Source of the DNA: Hydromonas sp.
GTDB taxonomy: Bacteria > Pseudomonadota > Gammaproteobacteria > Burkholderiales > Burkholderiaceae
DNA: 64,000 bases
Assembly (NCBI GenBank): GCA_017495165.1
Contig: JAFEII010000026.1
Location: 41,189-105,188, forward strand
Direction: 5' to 3'
Part shown: piece by piece, positions 16,899-27,000 of the stretch
How positions within the stretch are numbered: the first letter of the stretch is position 1
Layout of the letters: every line of letters starts with the position of its first letter
The notes under the pieces: generated by a model
The model's database searches: none
Seen by the model: the letters and a program-made list of their open reading frames with translations, nothing else
What the model was told of the DNA's origin: nothing
Position numbers and translations under genes: made by a program

Positions 16899-17759
16899 TT
16901 AAAACTTGCCGTTGCTGTTTTTCCATGCGCTTTGTGCGGGAATTTCTTCAATTGTGTCCCAATGTTCAACGATTTTGCCGCCGCTTAAGCGGAATAAGTC
17001 ATAAAACGCGACGTGTTTGTTTAAAAACGTGCCTTCGCTTACCGCGAGGACAAAGTTGCCTTGACCCAAAATTTTGTGGTTTTTGGTAAATGTCATGGGC
17101 ATGCCTTGCTTTGCCAATTCGCCCAATGCCGCGCCCAAACCGCTCAGACCATCGGCCACCATTGGGTTGTGCTGAATGTATTCATGCTCGCCTGCACCAA
17201 TGAATTGGTTGATTTTAGACATGTCGCCTTGGATTAAAATGGTTTGCACGAAGTCCGCCACAGTCGCTTTGTTGGCGTCGGTTTGGTCTAAATCGGTCAC
17301 TTGGGTTGCGCCGTCAAATTGCGTGTGGCCGCTTGGGTTGGCAGGGGCGATTTCTTGTAAATTGTCCCAATGTTCAACGATTTGCCCGTTTTCAAAACGG
17401 AAAATGTCAAAGCCTGCTTTGGGGCCAAAAAAGTCATATTCGGTGTGCAATACCGCAAAATCGCCGTCTTGGAATGCCCGTTTGACGCTGGCTTTGGCGC
17501 TGCCCGCTGGTAAGGTTTGCATGACTGCGCCAAAACCTGCCAAGCCGTCGCCGACCGCAAGGTTGTGCTGAATGTATTTATTGGGGTTCACGTACGCGAT
17601 TGGTGCGTGATCGCCTGTTTGAATGCTGCTGATTAAGGCGACTGCTTTGTCTTTGTTTGAGAGTGTCATGGTTGTGTCCTTGGTTTTTGCTTGGGTTGAG
17701 AAACCAGCGCAAATCATCAATGCGCCAGCCAGTAGTTTAAGTGCGTGTGTTTTTTTCAT
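16899..17759 (-). CDS. Exported protein with two tandem SnoaL-like domains
   Basis: A 286-residue protein with a signal peptide (MKKTHALKLLAGALMICAG). The mature part is an internal duplication: YIQHNLAVGDGLAGFGAV at about residue 80 recurs as YIQHNPMVADGLSGLGAA about 130 residues later, each followed by a strand ending in IVEHWD. The NTF2/SnoaL cone fold with a conserved His-Asn and VEHWD is typical of predicted SnoaL-like aldol-condensation or polyketide-cyclase-like proteins. Substrate unknown. The ATG at 17759 is favoured by AAGGA spacing; an adjacent ATG at 17762 is possible. It is located between an AraC regulator and an ABM-like protein. Confidence 0.78.
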   Translation of the reverse strand: MKKTHALKLLAGALMICAGFSTQAKTKDTTMTLSNKDKAVALISSIQTGDHAPIAYVNPNKYIQHNLAVGDGLAGFGAVMQTLPAGSAKASVKRAFQDGDFAVLHTEYDFFGPKAGFDIFRFENGQIVEHWDNLQEIAPANPSGHTQFDGATQVTDLDQTDANKATVADFVQTILIQGDMSKINQFIGAGEHEYIQHNPMVADGLSGLGAALGELAKQGMPMTFTKNHKILGQGNFVLAVSEGTFLNKHVAFYDLFRLSGGKIVEHWDTIEEIPAQSAWKNSNGKF

Positions 17760-17857
17760 CATGTCCTTTCTGTAAACTTGATGCGCCATTGTAGGCAAAT
17801 GGCTGCGTTTGTTGTAGGTCAGAGTTGCGCTAAAAATGGTATATATCGAACCTGCCT

Positions 17858-18727
17858 TTAAGTGATGGCTTGTTTTTTGAATTGCGACGGCGTCATGTGC
17901 GTGTGTTTTTTAAAAAATTTGACAAAATTGCTGTCGTCCTCAAAACCCAGCGCATATGCGAGCTGTTGGGTTTGGGTTTGATCCAGTACCAATCGGCGTT
18001 TGGCCTCTAAAACCACGTAATCGTCTATCAGTTGTTTGGCGGTTTTGTGGTGCGATAATTTGCATAAATGGTTGAGGTTTTTGTAACTGGTGTGGATTTG
18101 TTGGGCGTACCAGTTGGCATCGCGTGTGCGGTCATAATTGGCGCGCAGCGTGGTTAAAAACTGTTCCAATAAAACATTTTGGTTTTTCGATAAACCGCTC
18201 AAGCCGCTGGCTGGGCGGGCGCGATGCACCATGAGTAATAATGATGCGAATAAAAACAGGGCAATCAAAGGCGCAGGTTTTGGGTGCGTCAACTCAAAAC
18301 TCAGCTCGTTGATGATGTTGTGCGCGCGGTGGTGAAAATCATCCTGCAAATTGACCACGGGCGCGGCGCCCGTTTGCCAAAAAATATCGCTGGGCAAGCG
18401 CACTTGTTCCTGCGCATGGTTCAAAAACGCTTGTGTGAACGCAATGATTTTTCCTTTTGGGGCGCTTAAAAAATCAAATGCGTGCACTTGTCCCTTTTGC
18501 ATAAAAATAAAGCAATTGGCTTGATACGGATAATAGGTGAAGTCAATTAAATGCCTGCCGCGCGCCTGTTCAATATAAATTAAATGGTGAAAATCGACCC
18601 GATGCGGCGTTTGCAGTTGATGCGCCATGGTCTCTTGCGACAAAAACAAGGTGTTTAAATCGATCAACTCAAAGCCATCAAGCTGCGCTTTGTCGGGGTC
18701 AAAATCAATGAGTGGGATGTCGGTCAT
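17858..18727 (-). CDS. AraC family transcriptional regulator
   Basis: A 289-residue regulator. Residues 1-150 form a cupin-like sensor domain (HHLIYIEQARGRHLIDF, then FIFMQKGQVHAFDF). The C-terminal hundred residues carry two helix-turn-helix motifs, WYAQQIHTSYKNLNHLCK and LAYALGFEDDSNFVKFFKK, ending in THMTPSQFKK, which is diagnostic of AraC. It lies upstream of the double SnoaL and ABM genes on the same strand and about 100 bases from the former, so these are its plausible targets. The inducer is unknown. Confidence 0.88.
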   Translation of the reverse strand: MTDIPLIDFDPDKAQLDGFELIDLNTLFLSQETMAHQLQTPHRVDFHHLIYIEQARGRHLIDFTYYPYQANCFIFMQKGQVHAFDFLSAPKGKIIAFTQAFLNHAQEQVRLPSDIFWQTGAAPVVNLQDDFHHRAHNIINELSFELTHPKPAPLIALFLFASLLLMVHRARPASGLSGLSKNQNVLLEQFLTTLRANYDRTRDANWYAQQIHTSYKNLNHLCKLSHHKTAKQLIDDYVVLEAKRRLVLDQTQTQQLAYALGFEDDSNFVKFFKKHTHMTPSQFKKQAIT

Positions 18728-18755
18728 TTATAAGCCTTTGGCTGCCGCGTCGCGG

Positions 18756-19547
18756 TTAGGACGCATCTTTTAATGCCCGCTCAATCGCCCATTGCGCCGC
18801 CGCCATGCCAAAACTGGCGGTGACCATGACCGATGAGCCAAAACCTGCGCAGTTTAAGCCTTGTGGCGCGCCCGTGTTGTCAGGCGTTGCGTTGGGGAAG
18901 CGCACGTGTTCATCCGAATACAAGGTTGGCATATACAATTTGGGCGCGTGTTGGTTGGTGGACGCTTTCATTGCCGCAGCCCGCTCGGCGGGGCTGCGCT
19001 TAAATTTATCGCGCAATTGCTGGCGGATTTTTGCCAAAATCGGGTCTTGCACCGTGTGCGCCAAATCGGCAAACTGAATCCGCGTTGGGTCTGTTTTGCC
19101 GCCCGCCGCGCCGCATGTGAGCAAGGCTTGCTTGCGGCGACGGCAGTCTAATATCATGGCGAATTTGGCTTGAATTTGATCGGCGCAATCCAAAATAATC
19201 GCATCGTGCGGCAATAGATTTAAATGGTCTTTGTCCACAAAGTCATCCACCAAAACCAACTCGCACTCAGGGTTAATCTGCGCAATCCGTGCCGCCAATG
19301 CGTTGATTTTGCTCATGCCCAATGTGTCGGTCAAGGCCTGTACTTGGCGGTTGATGTTCGATTCGGCCACGTGGTCTGCGTCAATCAGGGTCAACTTGCC
19401 CACGCCACTGCGCGCCAGCGCCTCCACCGCCCAAGAACCCACGCCGCCCACGCCTACTACGCACACATGGGCGCGTTCGAGTTTGGTGCGGGTGTCGTCG
19501 CCGTATAGGCGGTTGAGGCTGGAGAAACGGCGGTTGAGGTCTGTCAT
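18756..19547 (-). CDS. tcdA: tRNA threonylcarbamoyladenosine dehydratase TcdA
   Basis: A 263-residue E1-like ATP-dependent enzyme that cyclises t6A37 of tRNA to ct6A. The start RFSSLNRLYGDDTRTKLE is typical, the nucleotide-binding loop is VGVGGVGSWAVEALARSGVG at residues 31-50, and the substrate loop ESNINRQVQAL follows. CADQIQAKFAMI and TCGAAGGKTDPTRI are the further family blocks. The length is normal for TcdA/CsdL. It stands upstream of the AraC group by 28 bases on the same strand, but that is probably coincidence. Confidence 0.92.
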   Translation of the reverse strand: MTDLNRRFSSLNRLYGDDTRTKLERAHVCVVGVGGVGSWAVEALARSGVGKLTLIDADHVAESNINRQVQALTDTLGMSKINALAARIAQINPECELVLVDDFVDKDHLNLLPHDAIILDCADQIQAKFAMILDCRRRKQALLTCGAAGGKTDPTRIQFADLAHTVQDPILAKIRQQLRDKFKRSPAERAAAMKASTNQHAPKLYMPTLYSDEHVRFPNATPDNTGAPQGLNCAGFGSSVMVTASFGMAAAQWAIERALKDAS

Positions 19548-19801
19548 GATGGATTTGTGTTGAAAAAACGCTATTTTATCTGAGTAATGCCAGTTTCGGT
19601 TGGCGCGCTATGCTTGGCATCTTATATTTAGTTGAATGATGCGGAGTTGTGCGTGGCTGCTTCTTTGAATCATTGAAGTTCGGAAGAAATTGTATGCAAA
19701 ATCAGGTTGAGGTGCTAAAATTCGCAGCCGAATCGGTCTTCTTGTTGAAGCATGAGGCGCGTTTTCAATGGAATTTTTTATACAAATAGTAAAGGTAAAT
19801 T

Positions 19802-20467
19802 ATGAAACATATTTTAACCGCATCTTTTATTACCCTGTCTTTAGTGGGGTGTGCAACATCAGAGACGAGTAATGTACTTGAGTCCGTTAAAGTTGCCAGT
19901 GCGGCGAGCAATTACACGGGCGTAAAAACGCCGGTTTCTGTTGGTCAATTCAATAATCGTTCGAGCTATATGCGCGGCATTTTCTCGGATGAGACTGACA
20001 AACTGGGCAACCAGAGCAAGACCATTCTAGAGTCGCATCTACAGCAGACCGGTTATTTTTCTGTTTTAAATCGGACTAATTTGGATGAACTCAAGCAGGA
20101 AGCGGCTTTTTCAGGCAAGACTCAGGCAGTTAAGGCGGCACGCTATGTCGTGACGGGTGATGTGACTGAGTTTGGGCGCAAAGAGGTTGGCGATCAGCAG
20201 TTGTTTGGCATACTTGGGCGTGGAAAGACGCAAGTTGCTTACGCAAAAGTGAGTTTAAATGTTGTGAATACGCAGACTTCTGAAATTGTTGAGTCGGTTC
20301 AAGGTGCGGGTGAGTTTAAGTTGGGTGAGCGTGAAGTTCTGGGTTTTGGCTCGACCGCTTCGTATGATTCGACGTTGAACGGAAAGGTCTTGGACTTGGC
20401 AATCCGCGAAGCGGTTAACAATTTGGTATCTGCTGTTCAAGCAGGTAAATGGACGCCAGCTAAATAA
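19802..20467 (+). CDS. CsgG/HfaB-family outer-membrane lipoprotein
   Basis: A 221-residue lipoprotein. The lipobox LVGC lies at residues 14-17, so Cys17 would be acylated. The mature protein has CsgG-like features: VSVGQFNNRSSY, TILESHLQQTGYFSVLNR, AARYVVTGDVTEFG and VSLNVVNTQTSEIVES. CsgG itself forms the curli secretion channel, but this short subgroup occurs in trios with DUF4810 and DUF799 lipoproteins, as here, and its role is not established. The stop codon overlaps a potential ATG of the next gene (TAATG). A GTAAAGG ribosome-binding site lies upstream. Confidence 0.87.
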   Translation: MKHILTASFITLSLVGCATSETSNVLESVKVASAASNYTGVKTPVSVGQFNNRSSYMRGIFSDETDKLGNQSKTILESHLQQTGYFSVLNRTNLDELKQEAAFSGKTQAVKAARYVVTGDVTEFGRKEVGDQQLFGILGRGKTQVAYAKVSLNVVNTQTSEIVESVQGAGEFKLGEREVLGFGSTASYDSTLNGKVLDLAIREAVNNLVSAVQAGKWTPAK

Positions 20468-20484
20468 TGTTACTGGGACATGCT

Positions 20485-20835
20485 ATGAATTACAAAACAA
20501 TTGTGGTTTGTGTTGCGAGCGTGATTTTTACGGCTTGCGCAGGTAATGCGCCATCAACTTATTATTCATGGGGTGGCTATGAGGCGCAACTTTACTCAAT
20601 GTACAACCGCCCTGAAAAGGCGACGCCTGAGCTTCAGATTGAGGCGCTAGAGAAAGACATTATGCGTGCCGCTCAATCAAACAGGCCTGTACCTCCTGGG
20701 GTTTACGCACATTTGGCCTATCAATATGGCTTAATGGGTAATAAATCAAAAGCGATTGAGTTGTTTAACATGGAAAAAAGGCTTTACCCTGAATCGAGTA
20801 CTTATATAAATACGTTTCTTAAAAAAATCAGTTAG
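20485..20835 (+). CDS. DUF4810 lipoprotein
   Basis: A 116-residue lipoprotein. The signal MNYKTIVVCVASVIFTAC ends in a lipobox (FTAC). The mature part matches DUF4810: YYSWGGYEAQLYSMYN, then a helical LQIEALEKDIMRAAQ and a TPR-like PGVYAHLAYQYGLMGNKSKAIELF stretch. The ATG at 20485 is chosen because GGGA lies at proper spacing and the signal peptide begins there; a coupled ATG at 20467 would add six residues. Middle gene of the CsgG-DUF4810-DUF799 trio. Confidence 0.87.
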   Translation: MNYKTIVVCVASVIFTACAGNAPSTYYSWGGYEAQLYSMYNRPEKATPELQIEALEKDIMRAAQSNRPVPPGVYAHLAYQYGLMGNKSKAIELFNMEKRLYPESSTYINTFLKKIS

Positions 20836-20843
20836 GAGTTGCC

Positions 20844-21503
20844 GTGAGTCCAGTAAAAAAAATAAGTGTCTTTCTTGCTTGCTTGGGCTTGGTTGGTTGC
20901 GCAACCGCTCCAGTTGTACCAAGGGATACCTCTTTGTATCAAAAGCATATGCCTAAGTCGATTTTGGTTTTGCCACCCATTAACAACACGCCAGACATAC
21001 GAGCAACTTATGGCTATGTCGCTTCAACAACCATGCCGATTGCAGAGGCGGGTTATTATGTTCTGCCAATTGCACTGGTTGATCAGACCTTTAAAGAAAA
21101 TGGTATTAGTAATGCTGCGGAGATGCATCAAGTGTCAGCTAAAAAATTGCGTGGCATTTTTGGAGCGGATGCTGTGATGTATATCACAATCACGGAGTAC
21201 GGTACAAAGTATCATGTGATTAGCAGTGTTACGGGTGTGGCGGCTCAGGCCAAATTGGTTGACTTGAATACGGGGGCGTTGTTGTGGGAGGGGAGTGCCA
21301 AGCAGGTGAAAGACAGTTCGTCTGGCTCTCAATCTGGCCTGCTAAATGCCTTGATTAATGCCGCTGTGAGTCAAGTTGCAAATCAAAGTAAAGATGATGC
21401 ACACAACATCGCGCAAGATGTGAATGCCCAACTTTTTAAGCCAACGTCTCAAAATAACCAAGGTTTGCTTTTCGGGCCGCGCTCAATTGGTTTTCAAAAA
21501 TAA
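20844..21503 (+). CDS. DUF799 (GNA1162-like) lipoprotein
   Basis: A 219-residue lipoprotein with GTG start preceded by AGGAG. The lipobox is LVGC near residue 19. The mature region begins SLYQKHMPKSILVLPPINNT and has the DUF799 blocks YGYVASTTMPIAEAGYYVLP, MYITITEYGTKY and ALLWEGSAKQ. Neisserial GNA1162 is the structurally known relative and resembles an outer-membrane assembly-type lipoprotein. It ends the trio, nine bases after the DUF4810 gene, and a strong terminator follows. Predicted to act with its two neighbours at the outer membrane; substrate unknown. Confidence 0.88.
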   Translation: MSPVKKISVFLACLGLVGCATAPVVPRDTSLYQKHMPKSILVLPPINNTPDIRATYGYVASTTMPIAEAGYYVLPIALVDQTFKENGISNAAEMHQVSAKKLRGIFGADAVMYITITEYGTKYHVISSVTGVAAQAKLVDLNTGALLWEGSAKQVKDSSSGSQSGLLNALINAAVSQVANQSKDDAHNIAQDVNAQLFKPTSQNNQGLLFGPRSIGFQK

Positions 21504-21525
21504 TGAAGCAGATGGTTTAAATCAC

Positions 21526-21573
21526 AAAACAGCCCCGACAACTCGTTTCATGAGCTGTCGGGGCTGTTTTTTT
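21526..21573. terminator. Terminator between lipoprotein trio and anmK
   Basis: A 15-bp stem (core ACAGCCCCGACA) with an inner 3-bp stem ends in eight T on the plus strand and A-rich sequence for the other direction. The anmK stop codon lies at its edge. Confidence 0.88.
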
Positions 21574-22675
21574 AACCCGCAAACGTCACGCTGCCCAATA
21601 TCCGCTCGCCCGCAGCACCTGTGACGGCGGGTAAATTGCCACTCAAATGGTTGATGGTGCGCGCCGCGAGCCATGCAAAGGCGGCGGCTTCAACGCTTTG
21701 GGGCGTGATGCCGTAGGCGTTGGCGGTTTGGATGTCGGCGTTGGGCAGCGCGGCTTTGAGTGCGTTGAGCAAACACAGATTAAATGCGCCACCGCCGCAG
21801 ACGATAATTTGCGCGGCGTTGGGGCTGGCGCGGTTGATTTCTGCGGCAATGCTGCGCACGGTGAGCGCGCACAAAGTGGCTTGCACGTCGGCGGGTTTGA
21901 TGGCGTTGAAGCCTTTTAGGTGCGTTTGCAGCCAGTCAATGTTGAAAAAATCTCTGCCGGTGCTTTTGGGGTGCGGTTGGTGAAAAAACGCGTCCGCCCA
22001 AAAGGCGTTTAATAAGCCATCATGTATCGTGCCGCTTGCGGCCCAATCACCGTTTTGGTCATAGTTGACGCCGCGATTGAGCTGAATCCATGCGTCCATC
22101 AACACATTGCCTGGCCCGGTGTCAAAGCCAAACGTCGGCTCATTCACATTCAATACACTGATGTTGGCAAAGCCGCCAATGTTGAGCGCAACGCGGTTGT
22201 GGGCAGCGTCGCGCCACAGCGCATCGTGAAATGCGGGGACGAGCGGTGCGCCTTGGCCGCCCGCTGCGATGTCGCGTGCGCGAAAGTCTGATACAACGTT
22301 TAAACCGGTTTGTTCGGCAATTCGTGCGGGTTGGTTGAGTTGCACGGTGTAGCCAAGGTCGGGGCGGTGGCGAATGGTTTGCCCGTGTACGCCGACGGCT
22401 TGAATGTGGTTTTTGTCTAAGTTGGCTTGCGCGATGATCTCGTTAATTGCGCGGGCGTATAAGTCTGCCAACTCGTTTGACACAAGCTGCGCGTGGTGCA
22501 GCTCGTTGTTTGAGGCTTGTTGTAATACAAGCGTTTTGTTGCGCAAATCGGTAGAAAAATCAACGCTGTGCGCGGCGATGAGTGCGTTGTTGTGGGGCGT
22601 AAACGCGACAACGTCTACACCGTCAAGGCTGGTGCCTGACATAACGCCGAGGTAAATGGGGTGGTTTGAGTTCAT
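21572..22675 (-). CDS. anmK: Anhydro-N-acetylmuramic acid kinase
   Basis: A 367-residue cytoplasmic kinase that opens and phosphorylates 1,6-anhydroMurNAc to MurNAc-6-phosphate in peptidoglycan recycling. The start YLGVMSGTSLDGVDVV is diagnostic. Further blocks are AVGVHGQTIRHRP, NIGGFANISVL, GFDTGPGNVLMDAW and VCGGGAFNLCLLNAL. This step follows import by AmpG, whose gene is at 1.5-2.7 kb. Monocistronic: a terminator lies at its 3' end and the divergent RND operon at its 5' side. Confidence 0.95.
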   Translation of the reverse strand: MNSNHPIYLGVMSGTSLDGVDVVAFTPHNNALIAAHSVDFSTDLRNKTLVLQQASNNELHHAQLVSNELADLYARAINEIIAQANLDKNHIQAVGVHGQTIRHRPDLGYTVQLNQPARIAEQTGLNVVSDFRARDIAAGGQGAPLVPAFHDALWRDAAHNRVALNIGGFANISVLNVNEPTFGFDTGPGNVLMDAWIQLNRGVNYDQNGDWAASGTIHDGLLNAFWADAFFHQPHPKSTGRDFFNIDWLQTHLKGFNAIKPADVQATLCALTVRSIAAEINRASPNAAQIIVCGGGAFNLCLLNALKAALPNADIQTANAYGITPQSVEAAAFAWLAARTINHLSGNLPAVTGAAGERILGSVTFAG

Positions 22676-22752
22676 CTCTGGATTTTAGCGGATTTTTTTT
22701 GCTGGTTGGTTTTTTGTGTGATTTTTTGTGTGGTGTCGTGGGTTTTTGGCTT

Positions 22753-22782
22753 TTTACGTATATGGTTTAACTCGGGTATAAT
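22753..22782 (+). promoter_or_regulatory. Putative promoter of the RND pump operon
   Basis: TATAAT at 22777-22782 has a TTTACG -35-like hexamer 18 bp upstream. It would give a leader of about 70 bases before the adaptor gene. The call is from consensus only. Confidence 0.4.
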
Positions 22783-22858
22783 TTTTTGGTTTTGCGGCTG
22801 GTTTGGCAAAAATGTGACACGTTAATGATGAACAAATAATAACAAAGAGGATTTTTAG

Positions 22859-24064
22859 ATGAATATCAAACCGAGTATCGGCTGGTTTGGCGCGGCTTTG
22901 TGCGCCAGTTTTTTGGTGGCTTGCCAGCCAAAAGCGCCGCCTGCGCAGCACGCCTTGCCTGTCCATGTGTTGGAAATCACCCCACAAGCCGTGCCGCTTA
23001 CTTTGGAGACACCAGGGCAAACCGCTGGTTCATCTGAGGTGGAGGTGCGTTCGCGTGTGAGCGGTATTTTGAAAGAGAAAAACTACACCGAAGGCGCGTA
23101 TGTGCAAAAAGGCGCGGTGTTGTTTACGTTGGATACCGATACTTCGACGCAGGCTTATAAAGCGGCGGTTGCGAATGTGGCGATACAAAGTGCGTTGTTA
23201 AAACAGGCGCAAGCGAATCACACGCGTGTGAAAGCGCTGGCGGCGCAAGATGCGTTGAGTCAACGTGATTTGGAGGCGGCAACTGCATCGTTGAACACTG
23301 CGTCGGCGTCATTTAAAGCGGCGCAAGCACAGGCGGAAAGCAGCAAACTCAGCGTGGATTACGGTGTGATTCGTGCGCCAATTTCGGGTTACACGAGTAG
23401 CGAGACGCGTTCGGTGGGCAGTTTGGTGAGTCCGCAGGATATGTTGACCAAAATTTCGGTGATTGAGCCGATGTATGTCAATTTTTCATTCTCCGATGGC
23501 GAGTTGGCCAAACTGCAAGCCTCTAAACGCAGTGGTGAGGTGAGCGCGCCAACCGATGCCGGATTTGACGTGGCCTTAACCTTGGCCGATGGGACTGAGT
23601 ACCCACAAAAAGGGCGTTTGAATTTTACGGACAAAATTGTCAGTTCAACCACGGGGACTATCAAGGCACGGGCGGTTTTTGCCAATCCGCGTTCGGACTT
23701 GTTGCCCGGTCAGTCGGTGAAAGTCGCGTTGCGCGGCGCGGTGCGTAATGATGTGATTGTGGTGCCGCAACGTGCGGTGGCGTCGAGCATTCAAGGGAAA
23801 TCGGTTTGGGTGGTCACGCCAGAGAATACGCTGGAGGCGCGCCCTGTGGTGTTGGCCGATACGGTTGGGCAAAATGTGGTGGTGATCAAAGGCCTGCAAC
23901 CGGGTGACAAAGTGGCGTTGGATCGGCTCATGATGTTGCCGCAATTGCCCCCTGGTGCAAAAGTTGCGCCAGCCGCTTTGAGTCTTGAGGCGTTCTACGA
24001 AAGCCTCAAAAATCCGACAGCGCCAGCGCCCGCACCTGCGGCTGATGCAAAAGCGAAGGAATAA
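22859..24064 (+). CDS. RND efflux periplasmic adaptor (AcrA/MexA-like)
   Basis: A 401-residue membrane-fusion lipoprotein linking the inner-membrane RND pump to the outer-membrane channel. The lipobox LVAC ends at Cys23. Motifs in order: lipoyl half VEVRSRVSGILKEKNYTEGA, a long helical hairpin (residues 90-165, rich in Ala/Gln), second lipoyl half VIRAPISGYTSSE, beta-barrel LNFTDKIVSSTTGTIKARAV and C-terminal VIVVPQRAVASS. A proline-alanine tail ends the protein. An AAAGAGG site precedes the ATG. It is first in a three-gene pump operon with 2-base and overlapping junctions. Confidence 0.93.
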   Translation: MNIKPSIGWFGAALCASFLVACQPKAPPAQHALPVHVLEITPQAVPLTLETPGQTAGSSEVEVRSRVSGILKEKNYTEGAYVQKGAVLFTLDTDTSTQAYKAAVANVAIQSALLKQAQANHTRVKALAAQDALSQRDLEAATASLNTASASFKAAQAQAESSKLSVDYGVIRAPISGYTSSETRSVGSLVSPQDMLTKISVIEPMYVNFSFSDGELAKLQASKRSGEVSAPTDAGFDVALTLADGTEYPQKGRLNFTDKIVSSTTGTIKARAVFANPRSDLLPGQSVKVALRGAVRNDVIVVPQRAVASSIQGKSVWVVTPENTLEARPVVLADTVGQNVVVIKGLQPGDKVALDRLMMLPQLPPGAKVAPAALSLEAFYESLKNPTAPAPAPAADAKAKE

Positions 24065-24066
24065 TC

Positions 24067-27000
24067 ATGATTGCAGATTTTTTTATTAAGCGCCCCGTTT
24101 TTGCGGTGGTGCTGTCCATTTTAATCACGCTGGCAGGTTTGGTTGCCATGCGTGCGTTGCCGATTGAGCAATACCCACAAATTGTGCCCCCGCAAGTGAC
24201 CGTGACGGCAACCTATCCCGGTGCGTCTGCGGAAGTGATTGCCAGCACAGTTGCAGCGCCGCTGGAGCAAGAAATCAATGGCGTGGATGATATGTTGTAT
24301 ATGTCATCGACCAGTTCGGGTTCTGGCGTGACCAGCATCAACGTGACGTTTAAAATTGGGACGGATGCGGATCAGGCCACGATTAACGTGAACAATCGCG
24401 TGCAGGCTGGGTTGGCAAAAATGCCAGCGGAAGTGCGTCAATACGGCGTTTCGGTCAAAAAGCAATCTTCAGCGTTTTTGCAAGTGATTGCGATGTATTC
24501 GCCAGACGATTCTATGGATCAGGTGGCGATTAGTAATTATGCGTTGGTCAATGTGATTGATGAGTTGCGCCGCGTGCCGGGCGTGGGTGACGTGGTGAAT
24601 TTTGTGGCAAAAGATTATTCCATGCGCGTGTGGCTCAAACCTGACCGTTTGGCGCAATTGGGCTTAACGCCCAGCGATGTGTCTGCTGCGATTGCCGAAC
24701 AAAATGCACAATTTTCTGCGGGCAAAGTGGGCGCAGAACCGATGGACAGCCCAACCGAATTCACTTACACCATCAGCACCCAAGGGCGGCTTGAAAACGT
24801 AGAGCAATTTGAAAATATTATTTTGCGCAGTGAATCGGATGGCTCGGTGTTGCGCCTGAAAGATGTGGCGCGGATTGAGCTGGGTGCGCAAAGTTATGAT
24901 GCCAGCGCAACGCTGAATGGCAAGGCCACTGTGCCGCTGGGGATTTTCTTGGCGCCTGGTGCCAATCAGCTTGAAACGGGTAAAGCGGTTGAAGAGACCA
25001 TGAAGCGGTTGGCCTTGAAGTTTCCAAAGGGTTTGACCCAGACGATTCCGTATGACACCACGCGGTTTGTGAGTCAATCGATTCGCGAAGTGGTGAATAC
25101 GTTTTTTGAAGCGATGGTGTTGGTGTTTGCGGTGGTGTATTTGTTTTTGCAAAACTGGCGCGCCACGTTGATTCCATGTTTGGCCGTGCCTGTGTCGATT
25201 TTGGGTACGTTTGCGGGCATGTATTTGCTCGGTTTTTCCATCAACAGTTTGACGTTATTTGGCATGGTGTTGGCGATTGGGATTGTGGTTGATGATGCGA
25301 TTGTGGTGCTCGAGAATGTGGAGCGGATTATCGCTGAGACGGGCCAGTCGGTGCTTGATTCAACCAGCCAAGCCATGCGCGAAGTCAGCGGACCGTTGGT
25401 GGCGATTGTGTTGGTGTTGTGTGCGGTGTTTGTGCCTGTGGCGTTTTTGGGCGGGATTGCGGGTGAAATGTACAAGCAATTTGCGATTACGATTGCGGTG
25501 TCTGTGAGTATTTCGGGCATTGTGGCGCTCACGCTCACGCCTGCGTTGTGTATTGCGTTGCTCAAACCCACCCACAGCGAACCGAATCGGTTTTTCAAGT
25601 GGTTTAACGGCTTTTTTGACCGCATGACCAATGGCTACAGCAACGGCGTGCAGTTTTTTATCAAACGCAGTGTGGTTGGCGGTGCGTTGTTTGCGCTGAT
25701 GTTGGTGGCCACGCTTGGTTTGTTTAAAGTGGTTCCTTCGAGCTTGGCGCCCAATGAAGACCAAGGCTATATTTTGGGCGTGGGCATGTTGCCAGATGGC
25801 GCATCGCTCCAGCGCACCAAAGTGGTTGGCAAGCAAATTGAAGAGATTGCCAATGGTTTTTCTGCCAAGCAAGACGTGTTTGTGATTAACGGTTTTGACC
25901 TGTTTAACGGCGCCAATAAAAGCAATTCAACCACGTTCTTTATGCCTTTAACCGATTGGTCCAAACGCCCCGCACCGCAAGATGGTGCGCAAGCGATTGT
26001 TGGGCAATTTATGGGTCAAGCCATGCAAAAAGTCAATGATGGCTTTGTGGTGGTTGCCAATCCACCGCCGATTTCGGGGATGTCCAATACAGGCGGGTTT
26101 GAAGGCTTTATTCAAAGCCGCAGTGGTGGCAGCTCTGCGGACTTGGCGGCCAAAGCCAATGAGGTTGTGGCACTGGCGCGCGCACGTAAAGAGCTTGAAC
26201 CCACCTCTGTGCGTAATTCTTACAGCACCGATGTGCCGCAGATTGATGTGCAGCTCAATCGTGAAAAAGCGCGCTCGTTGGGCGTGCCCGTGAGCAGCGT
26301 GTTTGCCACCATGCAAGCAACTTTTGGCTCATTGTATGTGAACGACTTTAATTATTTTGGGCGGGCGTTCCGTGTGCAGCTCCAATCTGAGGGTGCGTTC
26401 CGCGATGATGTGAGCAAGCTTAACTCGGTGTTTGTGCGTTCCAATACGGGGCAAATGATTCCGTTGTCGGCTTTGTTGACGGTCAAGCAAACCACGGGGC
26501 CTGAAATCCAAACCCGTTACAACGCATTTAATGCCGCCAAAATTTCTGGTGCGCCTGCGGCGGGTTACAGCTCGGGTCAAGCGATTAAGGCGATGGAAGA
26601 AGTGACGGCGCAGGTGCTGGGCGATGCTTATACATTGGCGTGGACGGGTTCGGCGTTCCAAGAACAAAGTGCCCAAGGTTCGTCGACGTTGGTGTTTGTG
26701 TTTGCCTTGATTATTGTATTTTTGATTTTGGCGGCGTTGTATGAGTTGTGGACATTGCCGTTTGCGGTGTTGTTGGCGATTCCGTTTGCCTTGTTTGGTG
26801 CGATTCTTGCCACGTGGTTGCGCCGTTTTTTCAACACGGATTTGGCGAATGATGTGTATTTTCAAGTCGCGCTGATTACGTTGATTGGTTTGGCGGCTAA
26901 AAATGCGATTTTGATTGTCGAGTTTGCGCTGATGAAACGTGAGGAAGGTTTGAGCTACACCGAGTCAGCGATTCAAGCGGCAAAATTGCGCTTTAGGCCG

